A DNA stretch of 64,000 nt, taken from NCBI RefSeq assembly GCF_022458985.1, contig NC_061789.1, forward strand, positions 18,146,357-18,210,356. The letters are read 5' to 3'. The position numbers and the translations under genes were made by a program. Below the pieces are notes generated by a model that did not search any database, had not been told where the DNA came from, and saw only the letters and a program-made list of their open reading frames with translations. Below are positions 26,026-35,686 of the stretch, piece after piece (positions within the stretch are counted from its first letter, which is position 1; the number at the start of each line of letters is the position of its first letter). Source of the DNA: Mugil cephalus (lineage: Eukaryota > Chordata > Actinopteri > Mugiliformes > Mugilidae).

Positions 26026-29000
26026 ATATATATGTATACAATAATATACAATGATACAAGGTTCACGTGACATAAACCAGACAAAACACCACATTCTGAT
26101 GTTTCAGCAGCAGTTAGAGGCCAATGTTTGCCAGGTTTCCTTAGTAAATAATCATCAAATGTTAGTCAGTCATTTTCCATCAATTCGCTGAGAGGTTGTT
26201 CCACCAGTAAGAGAGAAGATCGGCTAAGAGCAAATAAGGTCAGAGCTAATGAGGAAAGAGGGATAAAGTGGGAGATAAAGATAATCTGACAGTGAATTTA
26301 CCAGAGTTTACACTAGTGAACTAATTAAACTTTGAGATTAAGATACTCACCTGTTCAGAAGTTTTTCCTTGGCTTTCTCTTAAATCTCTTTCTGTCCTTT
26401 CACTTTCCTTCTGTGTCAGGTGCGGCGAACATGCTGGCGGGCCAGAAGAAGAATCTGCTCGCCGTGGCCAAGAACTGGTACCACCAGTTCTCCATCCACA
26501 CACTTAGCCTGATCCAGGGAAACAAGTCGGTGTGCGGCTTCCACCTGGGCTACCTGGACGGGGAGACGGAGCTCATCAGCCAGGCCATGAACACCATTCT
26601 GGATCTCTACAAGCAGGGGAAGGTCAAACCTCGCATTGACTCCACTTGGCATCTTGAGCAGGTTTGTGTCTGTCTTTTTCCTGGCCTACGCCCGGATTAT
26701 CATTTTTCTTCAGTGTGGCTGGGTTAACCAACAGAAGATCATGTTGTTATCATTCACCCTACAACCGACATTCCAGTCAGAAATATATTCATCAAAACAT
26801 TTCCTTTGCCTGGAATTTGAACTGTGCATGTCTTTGTTTTAATCTTTTTTTGGCTGATTCTGAACTCAAAAGTGAGTTTCCATTATAAGGGCTTCATGTG
26901 TGGACTTCAGAGTCATTTCCCCTGATTGTTAATGTGACTAAATCCATCCCCGTGCACCTCAGTTTGAATGATTCATTGTGACATGGTTGTATTTACACCT
27001 GAATTGCATGCATTTGTATGCAATGTGACTACAGCCCAGTCATGATCTGCAGGAGATGGGTGTGGCCCTGATTCAATGAGCCTAACATTCAACAGTTTGT
27101 CCACAAGAAGCCCTATGTGTCCTCTAGCACAACTCACTCAGCCAGACAGACTGAGATTGTTGCTGACAAAATTAACACGGCTAACAGATATGAATAGAGA
27201 GTGTGAAAACACAGATAGAAAGAGAGAGTCAGAGGCTGACATCCTCTGTTGTCAAAGTCAGTGCCGGTCAGTATTCGGGCTGTGTGACTGTGGCCAGATA
27301 GAAACACCCGCTGTCTTTCTCTGCCATCTGAAGCTCTTTCTCTGCCTCTTCATCTGTCCGCTCTTTATATCAGATTCTTTTTCTCTGTCTTTAGGTTATT
27401 GACTCCCTCTCCGTCTCACTCTATCTCACTGTATTCTCTCCTCCTCACAGTGTATCTTCTTTGCTCTTTCTCTCTTGTTGCTATGGTGACATCCTTTAGT
27501 CAGTGTGTGCGTCTGTCTTAGGGAGGGGCCCTGATGTATGAGAAAGAAACATGGAAGGAGTGTGTCTGTACAGAGGAGAGAAGAAGGTGCATCTGAGTCT
27601 GGCTCGGAGCAAATCACGGCGTGAAGTTTTCGGTTGATGTCTGTCTGCGCTAATGCTGCCGCTCGTAGGAGACACGAAGCTTTTCGGTTGATCCAGTCTA
27701 ATACTTGGTCAATCGTTATGACCTGGGTACGGAAGCCAAACCTTGACCCTTATTAATCACCCCCCTTCCCCCTCTGGCACTTCTAGTTTTTGCTCCATTA
27801 ATCAATGTACGTGCTTGAGTAATATTTGGAAATGAGCATAAATGCTTCATCCTGTGGCCTCTCATGATTCATTATCCACATCTGCACTGATCCCTGGGAG
27901 CTTAATGGTCATGCCACAAATAGCAGACTCTCGTCTGAGATGCCCGGGAGCAAGTTAGGTTGTCAGATCTTAGACAGTGAAGGGTGGAAGTGGGTGGGGT
28001 CTTCAAAAGAGCCTCTCGCTGTGACTTTCATTCACATTGAAGATGATTCTTATAATTCCTCGACTCACCCCTCCCTCCCTTTCAGTGCATGTTCTTCAAT
28101 CGAGGGATGCCAGTTTCTTCCCTCCTTCTCCTCCTCCTCCTCCTCCTCCTCACCCCTTCCTCTCCTCTCTCCCTCCACTTCGAACTCCCACACTCCCCCT
28201 CTTTCCCATGTGTCTGAATCGTCAGGGCCACGTTTCAGCCAGGCTTTACGTTGCTAGGAGATGGCCCTGTTGCCGTGGCATTGGTCGTTAGGTGGTCTGC
28301 CCGCCTCGCACAAACGGGGGGGATTGGAGGAAGGAGGGAGGGTGATGTGATAGAGAGAAAGGAACAGACAGTGGACAGAGCTCAGTGGTCATGAGGAGGG
28401 TGGGGCAGATCTGGACGGGATTCTCCACTCGTCTTTATGATAGATTGGAGTCGGCAGTCAATCCATCACTGCTAGGAAGTTTGGGGGTTGTCATTACAAC
28501 AGCCTGTGTCCCCTGCGGTAAAACGTATGGCTGAGTTCTCAAAAGCTCTTTTTCACGGATATGTTCACATTTTTCCAAGTCTGTCGTAAAACAGCATCCC
28601 CTTGTGAACATTACCAAATTTTACAGGTCACTGTAACCTTGTTTTTTACTTGCCAGTAAAGAAATCTTTTCTTAAATCAGTTTCATAAAATGCACGGACC
28701 TTGCTGAAAGTAACTGTTACTCTTAAGGCTTCAACAGTCTGAACTGCACTATTTTCAGGTTTCAGTCCAGTTTTAATGTTTTTTTTTTGTGAATGTCTGT
28801 CTCTTTTTGCGTGAAGAGCCGAAGGAGTCCCTCGGATGAGTTATGACACTTCCTCTCGCCTTTGTTTAGATATTTCTCTCCTGTTGCCTCCCTGTGCAGT
28901 GTTTCCTGCCTGAACTGCATTAACACAAATATGGAATTTCTACCAAATATCTGTCAAACTTTTTTGAATGCATCTGCACAGATGAAGGACTCTGGATTTC

Positions 29001-30018
29001 GTCCCGCACTCCGTACGCTGGAAGGCAAAGCCTCCCGCCACAATTATGTGCAGCAATTAAAAACCGCAGCTCCATCGTACACGGTGGAAGTGCGATAAAA
29101 ACGTGAGGCCGCTGTTGATTGCGTCATCTGTAACGTGACAATGACTACACCTCAAAACGGCAAATTTGCTTTCCAAGATGTGAAGGAAGATAAGCAACTT
29201 TTCCTCCCACTCGCTTTAATTTACAGTGCAGAGCAATGGAAACATGGGCTGGAATAGATTTCTTTGCAGTATTTGAACATTAAATTAAGATTTCTGTCAC
29301 AGCTCCGCTCATCGTCTACTCAGTTTCTTGCAAATTTATAGATATTTCATTATGCTTATACTGAATACGCCCTAATAATGGAAATATCTGTTTGCAGCAT
29401 GCGTTATTAACTCCAGCCACTTTTTACCAGCTGTGTGCCGCTGCAACAATTTAATTTCCTCTTGAAGATTATTAAAGTCTCATCTAAACAAATGTAATTC
29501 CTCATATACTGTATATTAAAGGGATAGCTGACGAGCAAGCCTGCAATATTTGCTTCTAAGCTGTGGCTTGAAAAAGGAAGATGAGAGGCACAGGAGGCAA
29601 AGAAGCACATGTTGCTGTGAAAGAAACCGGCTACTACCGCTCCCTGCTCGCACCATCCTTCAAAAGCTTCCTAGTGCTCCTGTCACATTTCTTCCTGTCA
29701 TCTTGCCTTACGTAATTTGCCTTTGTCTCTCCGTCTCCCGTCCAGGTGGGCGATGCCATGAGAAAGATGCAGGAGAGGAACAACATCGGCAAAGTGATCC
29801 TCACCACGGAGCCGATGCCCGAGGAGGAGAAGAAGGAGGAGGCCAAGAAGGAGGACAAGAAGGAGGACAAGAAGAAGGAGGACAAGAAGAAGGATGACAA
29901 GAAGAAGGACGATGGCAAGAAGGAGGAGAAGAAGGACGACAAGAAGAAGGAGGAGCCCAAGAAGGAGGAGAAGAAGGAGGAAGAGAAGAAGGAGGAAGCC
30001 AAGAAGGAGGAGAAGTGA
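6929..30018 (+). CDS. vat1: Synaptic vesicle membrane protein VAT-1 homologue (6 coding exons)
   Basis: The coding exons are 6929-7354, 12833-13040, 23212-23382, 24580-24669, 26420-26661 and 29746-30018. The joins are GT-AG and the phases agree, giving 469 residues. VAT-1 belongs to the zinc-independent quinone-oxidoreductase branch of the medium-chain dehydrogenase/reductase superfamily. It is a cytosolic and membrane-associated protein linked to vesicles, mitochondrial fusion control and phospholipid transfer (family knowledge). Residues 1-59 are a Pro/Glu/Ala-rich disordered arm. The GroES-like catalytic fold starts near residue 60 (F-T-Y-R-A-L-V-L-T-G-Y-G-G). The Rossmann nucleotide-binding loop is A-A-A-G-G-V-G-I-A at the exon 2-3 join, about residues 208-216. 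Residues 403-469 are a Lys/Glu/Asp-rich tail that human VAT1 lacks. The ATG was chosen because it opens the conserved MSGE...EEP arm and no upstream ATG is in frame. The gene is tail to tail with the RBM43/Deltex-like gene. Confidence 0.95.
9421..9437. repeat. Poly(G) run of 17
   Basis: Uninterrupted G17 preceded by GTGGA. Such runs are prone to length errors and can form G-quadruplex DNA. Confidence 0.95.
11260..11830 (+). repeat. Purine-rich tract with G4-capable core
   Basis: A long, strongly purine-biased stretch on the plus strand, densest at about 11500-11820. It contains GGGGAGGGAGGGAGGG at 11750-11765, which meets the simple G-quadruplex rule. It lies deep in vat1 intron 1 and codes for nothing recognisable. 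Confidence 0.7.
14821..15088. mobile_element. MITE-like non-autonomous element
   Basis: The segment is bounded by the perfect 9-bp inverted repeat GGTCTTCAA (14821-14829) and TTGAAGACC (15080-15088), with an AT-rich core. AGGGGGTCC occurs near both ends in the same orientation (14831-14839 and about 15056-15064). The end phrase, GGGGGTCCTTTGCCTGAAAAA followed by TTTGAAGACCCCTG, is of a kind common in teleost non-autonomous DNA transposons. No clean target-site duplication was found, so the outer boundaries are approximate. Confidence 0.55.
16933..16975. repeat. (TG)21 microsatellite
   Basis: A perfect alternating TG run of about 43 bp in vat1 intron 2. It is probably polymorphic and can adopt Z-DNA. 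Confidence 0.97.
23383..24579 (+). other. vat1: vat1 intron 3
   Basis: Between donor AG|GTGAGA and acceptor CTCCAG|G. No gene, RNA or clear repeat is seen apart from a short poly(A) run near 23803-23815. Confidence 0.85.
24670..26419 (+). other. vat1: vat1 intron 4
   Basis: Contains a C-rich stretch at about 25600-25680 and a TA microsatellite at 25994-26021. The larger open frames near 25420-25900 are low-complexity and unconserved, and were not called. Confidence 0.85.
25994..26021. repeat. (TA)14 microsatellite
   Basis: Perfect alternating TA of 28 bp in vat1 intron 4, followed by degenerate TA/CA sequence. Confidence 0.95.
26662..29745 (+). other. vat1: vat1 intron 5
   Basis: About 3.1 kb. 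It includes a CTC/CCT-rich tract at 28124-28151. No exon or RNA gene is supported. Confidence 0.85.
28124..28151. repeat. (CTC)n trinucleotide tract
   Basis: Nine or so CTC/CCT units in vat1 intron 5, in a pyrimidine-rich surrounding. Confidence 0.85.
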
Positions 30019-31162
30019 GAGGGAGGGATGGATAGTCAAGCAGACCAGCAGGGAGTTTGTGTCCTGGGAGCAGGGTGTGGGGTGGGGGACGGCGATGTAG
30101 AAGGATGGGGTGGGGGGGACAAGCAAGGATGGGAAGGAGTTAGATGGATAGATTAAAAAAATGATCACACATTTGTCAGACTTTCACCTCCCCTCTTAAG
30201 TCAGTGATTACTCGGGCCCGCTCCTCCCATCTTCCCCCTCCTCTCCTGTTTGTCTGAAAACAAAACAAAACAAAAAAAAGCATAACGCCTTGTAAGCTCC
30301 AAACTCCCCCCAGATTAACAGAAAACACCCTCCAACCCTTGAAAGATGTTTCCTATTCCGAATGACAGCGACAAGAGATCCATGGAGGATTGTGGGTATG
30401 GTCCAGGCCTGGGGCTAATCACTGTTTCCTTGACAACCGTTATCCCCGCTCGCACTCCGGCCCCACCCTCGACCCCGTGCCCCTCCGCACCTCAACTCCC
30501 ACTGTGCTAAATTGTTCTGCTCTGACTTCCACCTGCCACCTCCACTTCCCCCCTCACTGTGCTGAATCCCCCCCACCCCCTACCCCACCCCCCTCCCCAC
30601 ACCTCTCACACCGCCACCCCGACCCACCCACGGGCCGGACCCACAGACAGACACAAAGACAGGCAGATAAACGAGAACCACACCCACCCACACGCTGCTC
30701 TCTTGGTGTCCAACGCTTAGTTATGTCACCGAGGATGAGTCAGAGATGCCTACGATTGGCTGATGCGCTCCACCTCCCTTTGAGATTGTTGCATCACGGT
30801 TCTGATCAAGATGTTTGACTGCTCAGACAATAGCGTTAATGCTACGAGGCCTGACATCGGTTACCATTTATCTTGTCAAAGCCCGGATAAACCAGTCTCA
30901 GTCTGAGCCGAGATGAAACAACCGAAAAATGAATTTGGTTCCCACCAATTTCCAAGTTAAAAGAGTGGCTGCAGTTTTGCACTTGCTTGAATATGAATTT
31001 CCCTCATAATGAGCCTTTCTGTGCAGTATTGAATGGGGGAGGCAGGAATCATTGCTCAGCTTCCTCCTCCTTAGTTACAGATTTTTCTAGCTGACCAACT
31101 GTTGGCAAGAAGTGCCCGGTGCCAATTAAGAGAGAATTTGTTTCTGTTCAAACAAGTCACAG

Positions 31163-31189
<27 letters not shown>
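31163..31189. repeat. (AC)13 microsatellite
   Basis: Alternating AC run downstream of the vat1 stop codon. Confidence 0.95.
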
Positions 31190-31193
<4 letters not shown>

Positions 31194-32448
31194 TACACAC
31201 TCTGAATGATGAAAGAGGCACTGTCGCGCTGAGACAGTGACGCTTCTGAAATGAGCAAGTTAAGAAGGTGAATTCCACTTCTTTTTTGTGCATTCCTCCT
31301 CCCATATTCCGTAGCTTTCTCCTCCTTTCACAGCGGCCACTCGCCCGTCGATCACCCCAACCTGAGAGGAGAATTCGGTTCAAGCTGGCGTCCGTACTTT
31401 GCCTCCCCTCCATTCTCTTTACTCTCCCCCCTCTCTCCCTCTCTCTGTCTCTCTCGCCCTCCTCTTTCCATTTCCCTCTCTATGGTCGGCATAGCAACAG
31501 GCGTCAGCCTCGTCAGAGATGGCACTGTGGTCTGTTTCCCTGACTCCCTCTCCCTGCGTCTCTCTTCTCTGCTCTCCTAACTCTATATTTGCCAACAGTC
31601 GGTGCTGCCGATCATATTTCAACAGGTGCAAAAAGTGTTAAGAATTTCTGATTCTGAAATGAGGAGGCGAATCAGTTTTCTTTCTTGTGTTACTGTAGGA
31701 AACCTATTTTTCTGAGAGTCTGCCATTTAAAATCTAATATTGACAATGTGTGCTATTAAAATAGCTCACCGCTCCCTCTAATGGACGGTATGAATTCTGT
31801 CCCACTGGTATCATATCAGTAAGGATAACCCTTGGTAGATCCTACTGGTTGGACTGAGTAGACGGACTAAATATTTCATGCGTGAGAACACCCACTTTAC
31901 ACACGTAGATATTTACCCACCTGCCTGCCTCGCTGCCTGTCTCTGAGTCCGGCCTCAGTGTTAAGACTCAGATGGTGACTAGTGACTTTGTAAAAAACAA
32001 AAACAAAATGTTTCCAAAAAAAAAAAAAAAGAAAGAAAGAAAGAAAAAAGTTGTTGTGTTAGCATGAGTGGCCTCCCTCATGTGCTGTGTGTGGTGTGCC
32101 ATTGTGTGTGAAGATGTGTGTGTGTCCTCAGGTCATTTGTCAGGTTTCCAAAAGCACCCACCTCACCCCCGCCACATTCCCCCCTTACACTACTCCGCTA
32201 CAATATTATGTAGCTCCAAAAGCCCCCCCCCTCTCACTCTATCTTTCCCTCCTGTCTGATAAGAGGCCTGTGTTATGAGGACAGTTGGTATTAGTATTTT
32301 GCACTCTGCTCGCTGATCTTAATGCACTTGCAAGCATGGCAGTCGCACTCCAGTCCCACGCAGGCTTTGATTTTGCTCCAGGTTTACAGCCTGTTTCCCA
32401 TCATCCACTCCCAGTGTATCTGCGAAAGCTCGCTGAAAGCACAGGTGG

Positions 32449-32459
32449 CACACACACAC

Positions 32460-32501
<42 letters not shown>
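32449..32501. repeat. (CA)26 microsatellite with one CG interruption
   Basis: Alternating CA for 53 bp, broken by CG at 32463-32464. It lies in the probable vat1 3' UTR. Confidence 0.95.
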
Positions 32502-32504
<3 letters not shown>

Positions 32505-33880
32505 TCTAAAGGTCCCCTCATTTTCTGCTATCCAGTCCCTGCCTGGGCCAACTTCTCCTGGGTGGCAGCTAAAATCAAAGCATTCATCCATCCTTGACTG
32601 TGGGAAGTAAAATGTGGAGCAGGATACAGGATGGAGTGATCTGGGCTGGAGTGCGAGCGCCACGCTGGTGTGGGGAGTGATTGTGTCCTGTCAGCATCTG
32701 GTTAGTGTTCTGTTCTAATCTGCTGGGCTCCCTTTGTGAACCTGTGGACGGTGCTTCTGTTCCGAGTGCCATGTGAGAAACAAACGCTTTCAGTAAGGAA
32801 AAAAAAGAAAAAAAAACAACTTACTATGTTATTTTAATTTTCCTTTATATTTTTGTTGGTTTGTTTTGTTATCCAAGGGTTTAAAGTTCAAAGCTCATAC
32901 ACTTTATGTGGGGACCTGCCAACCTGCACTCCTTATAAATGTGATAAAGTCTTTCTGTTGGTCCAAACCATGTGTGCCAAATTGTATGTATATTCCTCTG
33001 TCAATGCTTTGAATATTAACAGTGCATAAAAAGTGTGAAGAAAGTTCTGTTTTTGGATGCGTTTCCGTCAACCTTGAAGAAAAAAAAAGTGAAAATACAA
33101 ACGAGTTGCTACAGTGTGTCAGGTTTGTATCTCAAATCCTCATGGGTGCTGCAGTTTACAAAAGGTTTAAGACAATTTTGGATTGGTTGTAGTCTTGCTC
33201 AAGCGTAGGCCTGCACTGTGCCTCCCTCCTCTCCTTGCACACATCTTACCTCAATCCGAGGCCCCTTCTTTGTATTTATATCCTTTTCACTGTGTTTTAG
33301 CAGCTCTCACATTGCGTCAACTCCAACGGGTTGACTCCTCCTCTGTGTGTTTACAACTAAAATATCAGTATCACAGTGAAAAGGAACTGGATAAGGTGCA
33401 TTTAAGACTCAAAAACTCAAATGCATACACATACGGCAATCTGCAAGTTCCCTCCAAATCCAAAGCTCCATGTTATTCTACTCTTTGGATTCCTTTTTCT
33501 TTCAGTTTGTTTCCAAATGGTTCATATAACAAGCGAGGGAGCAGATGTTTTCACACAGCTGTACAGGGATGCCAATACTGTAACCCAGCTGAACAAAACC
33601 CCTGCTTATTGGCTGACGATAGCTCAGCCCTGGCCTGCCCCAGACATTACATTTCCGCTTTACAGCTGATCTCGGTTCACTCAAGGATTGTCAGGAGTCG
33701 TTTTTCTTTTCCTGTGCTGCATCTGCAGAGCTTCTTGGCCCGTGCAGCGGCCCACGGGTCTGCCAAAACCCCTCTCCATACCAGCCCCTTCCCTCTGCAC
33801 ACGCATTCATAGAAAATAAAACATATAATTGACATCTGGAATTTGAAATTGCATGCGTTCATCTGCATGTGGAAAACAGA

Positions 33881-34087
33881 TTAGAATCCTTTTTCCTTTT
33901 CCTTTTTTCCCTCCTTGGTTCTTTTGAGCTGAGATGCCTTTGAGATGAACTCAATCAGTGGGGCGGGTGCTTCATGTCTGGGGTTGGGGTTCAAGTGGAT
34001 CTGTTGGTTCAACTTAAGACCACCCTTTCCTACTTTGGCTGCTGTCTGAGAGCTTTCCACCACAGTGAAGCTGAATTGTAAGTCATC
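33881..34087 (-). CDS. Unidentified coding-like terminal exon or relic
   Basis: On the minus strand, a 68-codon open frame runs from 34087 to the stop at 33883-33881. It starts right after an acceptor-like CCATTTCAG (AG at 34089-34088). The peptide has mixed, protein-like composition: D-D-L-Q-F-S-F-T-V-V-E-S-S near its start, L-I-E-F-I-S-K-A-S-Q-L in the middle, and a basic K-K-E-K-E-K-G-F end. I do not recognise the family. There is no good polypyrimidine tract, no matching upstream exon that I could find between 34130 and 35290, and no minus-strand AATAAA just downstream. It may be the last exon of a small gene, a relic, or chance. A TAA lies just upstream in the same frame. Confidence 0.3.
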   Translation of the reverse strand, partial: DDLQFSFTVVESSQTAAKVGKGGLKLNQQIHLNPNPRHEAPAPLIEFISKASQLKRTKEGKKEKEKGF

Positions 34088-35218
34088 CTGAAATGGTTTC
34101 CCAGTCATTCCAGACACTTATGCAAGAGTACTTAGCAACTCAGAGATGCACAGGACAAAACAGTGTTTAAAAGTTCAACTAAACAAAGTGGTAATTTCCT
34201 GAATTTCTTGCAGTTTTAAATTTCATAATTCACACTCAGTTTTAGGTCTGAAAAAACACAGTGAGTGTAGTACTTCCCATAGCCACTTTTCTGTCCGTCC
34301 TGACTTTTAGCTGAAGTCCCTCACAGGCACCCATAGTTCAGCTTTGAGGTGAATTTTTTATCTTATGTATGGTTTCTCAGGTCATTCCAGCAGTTTTCCT
34401 CATGTAAGAAACCACTTAATTTTGCATTGTCTAACACACAGCATCATCGATTCGCTGCACAAGTGAATTCCAAGTCCAAGTAACGGAGAGGATCTGTCAG
34501 TGGCTCATTTCCAAATTTCAGAGCCACGGCGTTCACTCATCCGCCTTGAGAACCCAAACAACCACATCTGCCTGCAGCTATTGTTTCCTTAGCAGTCCAT
34601 GCAGAGATGCTAAGAAAGTACAAACCTGGCTGGACTTGTCATGTACAGTACTAGAATGCATGTTTCGTCAATCAGAAAATAAGGCATGTGTGTATGTACA
34701 GCTCACTGTCTCTTTCATATTAGTTTAGTGGTCATGTATTAGTGTGGTGTGAGGGAGGAGAATGCCAGTCACGTCAACTGGAGCCAGTCCGCTTCCCCCT
34801 GTGCCACCTGAGTCTCTGTCCTTTCCTTCAGCATGGGCACTGCCATGGCCAGCTGGTACATTCAAGAGACACCTTAACCTATCTCTGGGAATGCTTTAGA
34901 AACTCACATCCATCCTGCTACACACCTCCTGTTAGAATTCCATCTCCACTGGTCATTTTCTACAAGGCATACCCAACAGGTTGATTTCTAGAACTTCTTT
35001 TGCTCTGTTCTTCCTCGTGTCGCACTTTTTTTTTTTTTTTTCTCTGTTCGCAAACACACTTCTCGTCTCGACTTTGTTTTTTAAACCCTTTGAATTGATG
35101 CTGCTTTTGTGCTTGACTCTGGGTTTACTGCGTGGTGCCATGTTTTCCACATGGTCTTTAGAGCTTGTAACGCTTCAGTGTGTAATGTTACCATATGCCT
35201 TACATGTTTTCCAGGACT

Positions 35219-35224
35219 AATAAA
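35219..35224 (+). terminator. vat1: vat1 distal poly(A) signal
   Basis: AATAAA on the plus strand, with a T-rich downstream element about 30 bp later. It lies 45-95 bp from the minus-strand signals of the convergent gene. Confidence 0.55.
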
Positions 35225-35310
35225 AAAAAGCATAACAAAAAAGACAAGAACTGTGTTTTTTTTTTTAATTTATTTCTGTGCCCATTCTAAAGTGAGCAGA
35301 AAGCAAAGAG

Positions 35311-35316
35311 TTTATT
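35311..35316 (-). terminator. Poly(A) signal of the RBM43/Deltex-like gene
   Basis: TTTATT on the plus strand, so AATAAA in the sense of the minus-strand gene, about 370 bp past its stop codon. A second copy lies at 35269-35274. The predicted 3' UTR is about 400 bp. Confidence 0.6.
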
Positions 35317-35686
35317 GATTTAGATTACAATCACATAGGACGGACAGTATAAAATGTAAATCATTACAGTACTGAACACAGTGTACAAAATAAAGTGAAT
35401 ATTTTATCAAATAAGCTTTAACTGTAAGTAAAAAATATATATATTCAGCAATGCTATGTGGTCCCTTTCGTCACCTTTCTCATAAGAAAATAAAAAAAGT
35501 TTTTAAAAATTCTGAATATCTACAGTACAATGTCATCCGTAACTAACTAGATTTCAGTTACTGTGCTGTGTGGAGATGCAATCGAAAACCACTAATTGGC
35601 TACAAGAGACACGATCAAAATACAAATACAGTGCAAATGGCTCCAACACAGAGAAGAATACATATTCAACAACATTAGAACTTCTT

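Larger units (their letters stand above)
30019..35240 (+). other. vat1: Probable vat1 3' UTR and downstream DNA
   Basis: No vat1-strand coding exon follows the stop at 30016-30018. A canonical AATAAA is present at 33815-33820. A second, at 35219-35224, is followed by a T-rich downstream element at about 35251-35268. Either could end the transcript, giving a 3' UTR of about 3.8 or 5.2 kb. The stretch contains two CA microsatellites and a coding-like minus-strand frame at 33881-34087. Transcript extent is an inference. Confidence 0.5.

Noticed and set aside
29634-30168. Leucine- or serine-rich frames antisense to the vat1 last exon
   Set aside because: They are the complement of the AAG/GAG repeat that codes for the VAT-1 tail.
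33183-33812. 209-codon open frame on the plus strand downstream of vat1
   Set aside because: It has no ATG anywhere in the frame (it opens on TTG), no conserved motif and no supporting splice sites.
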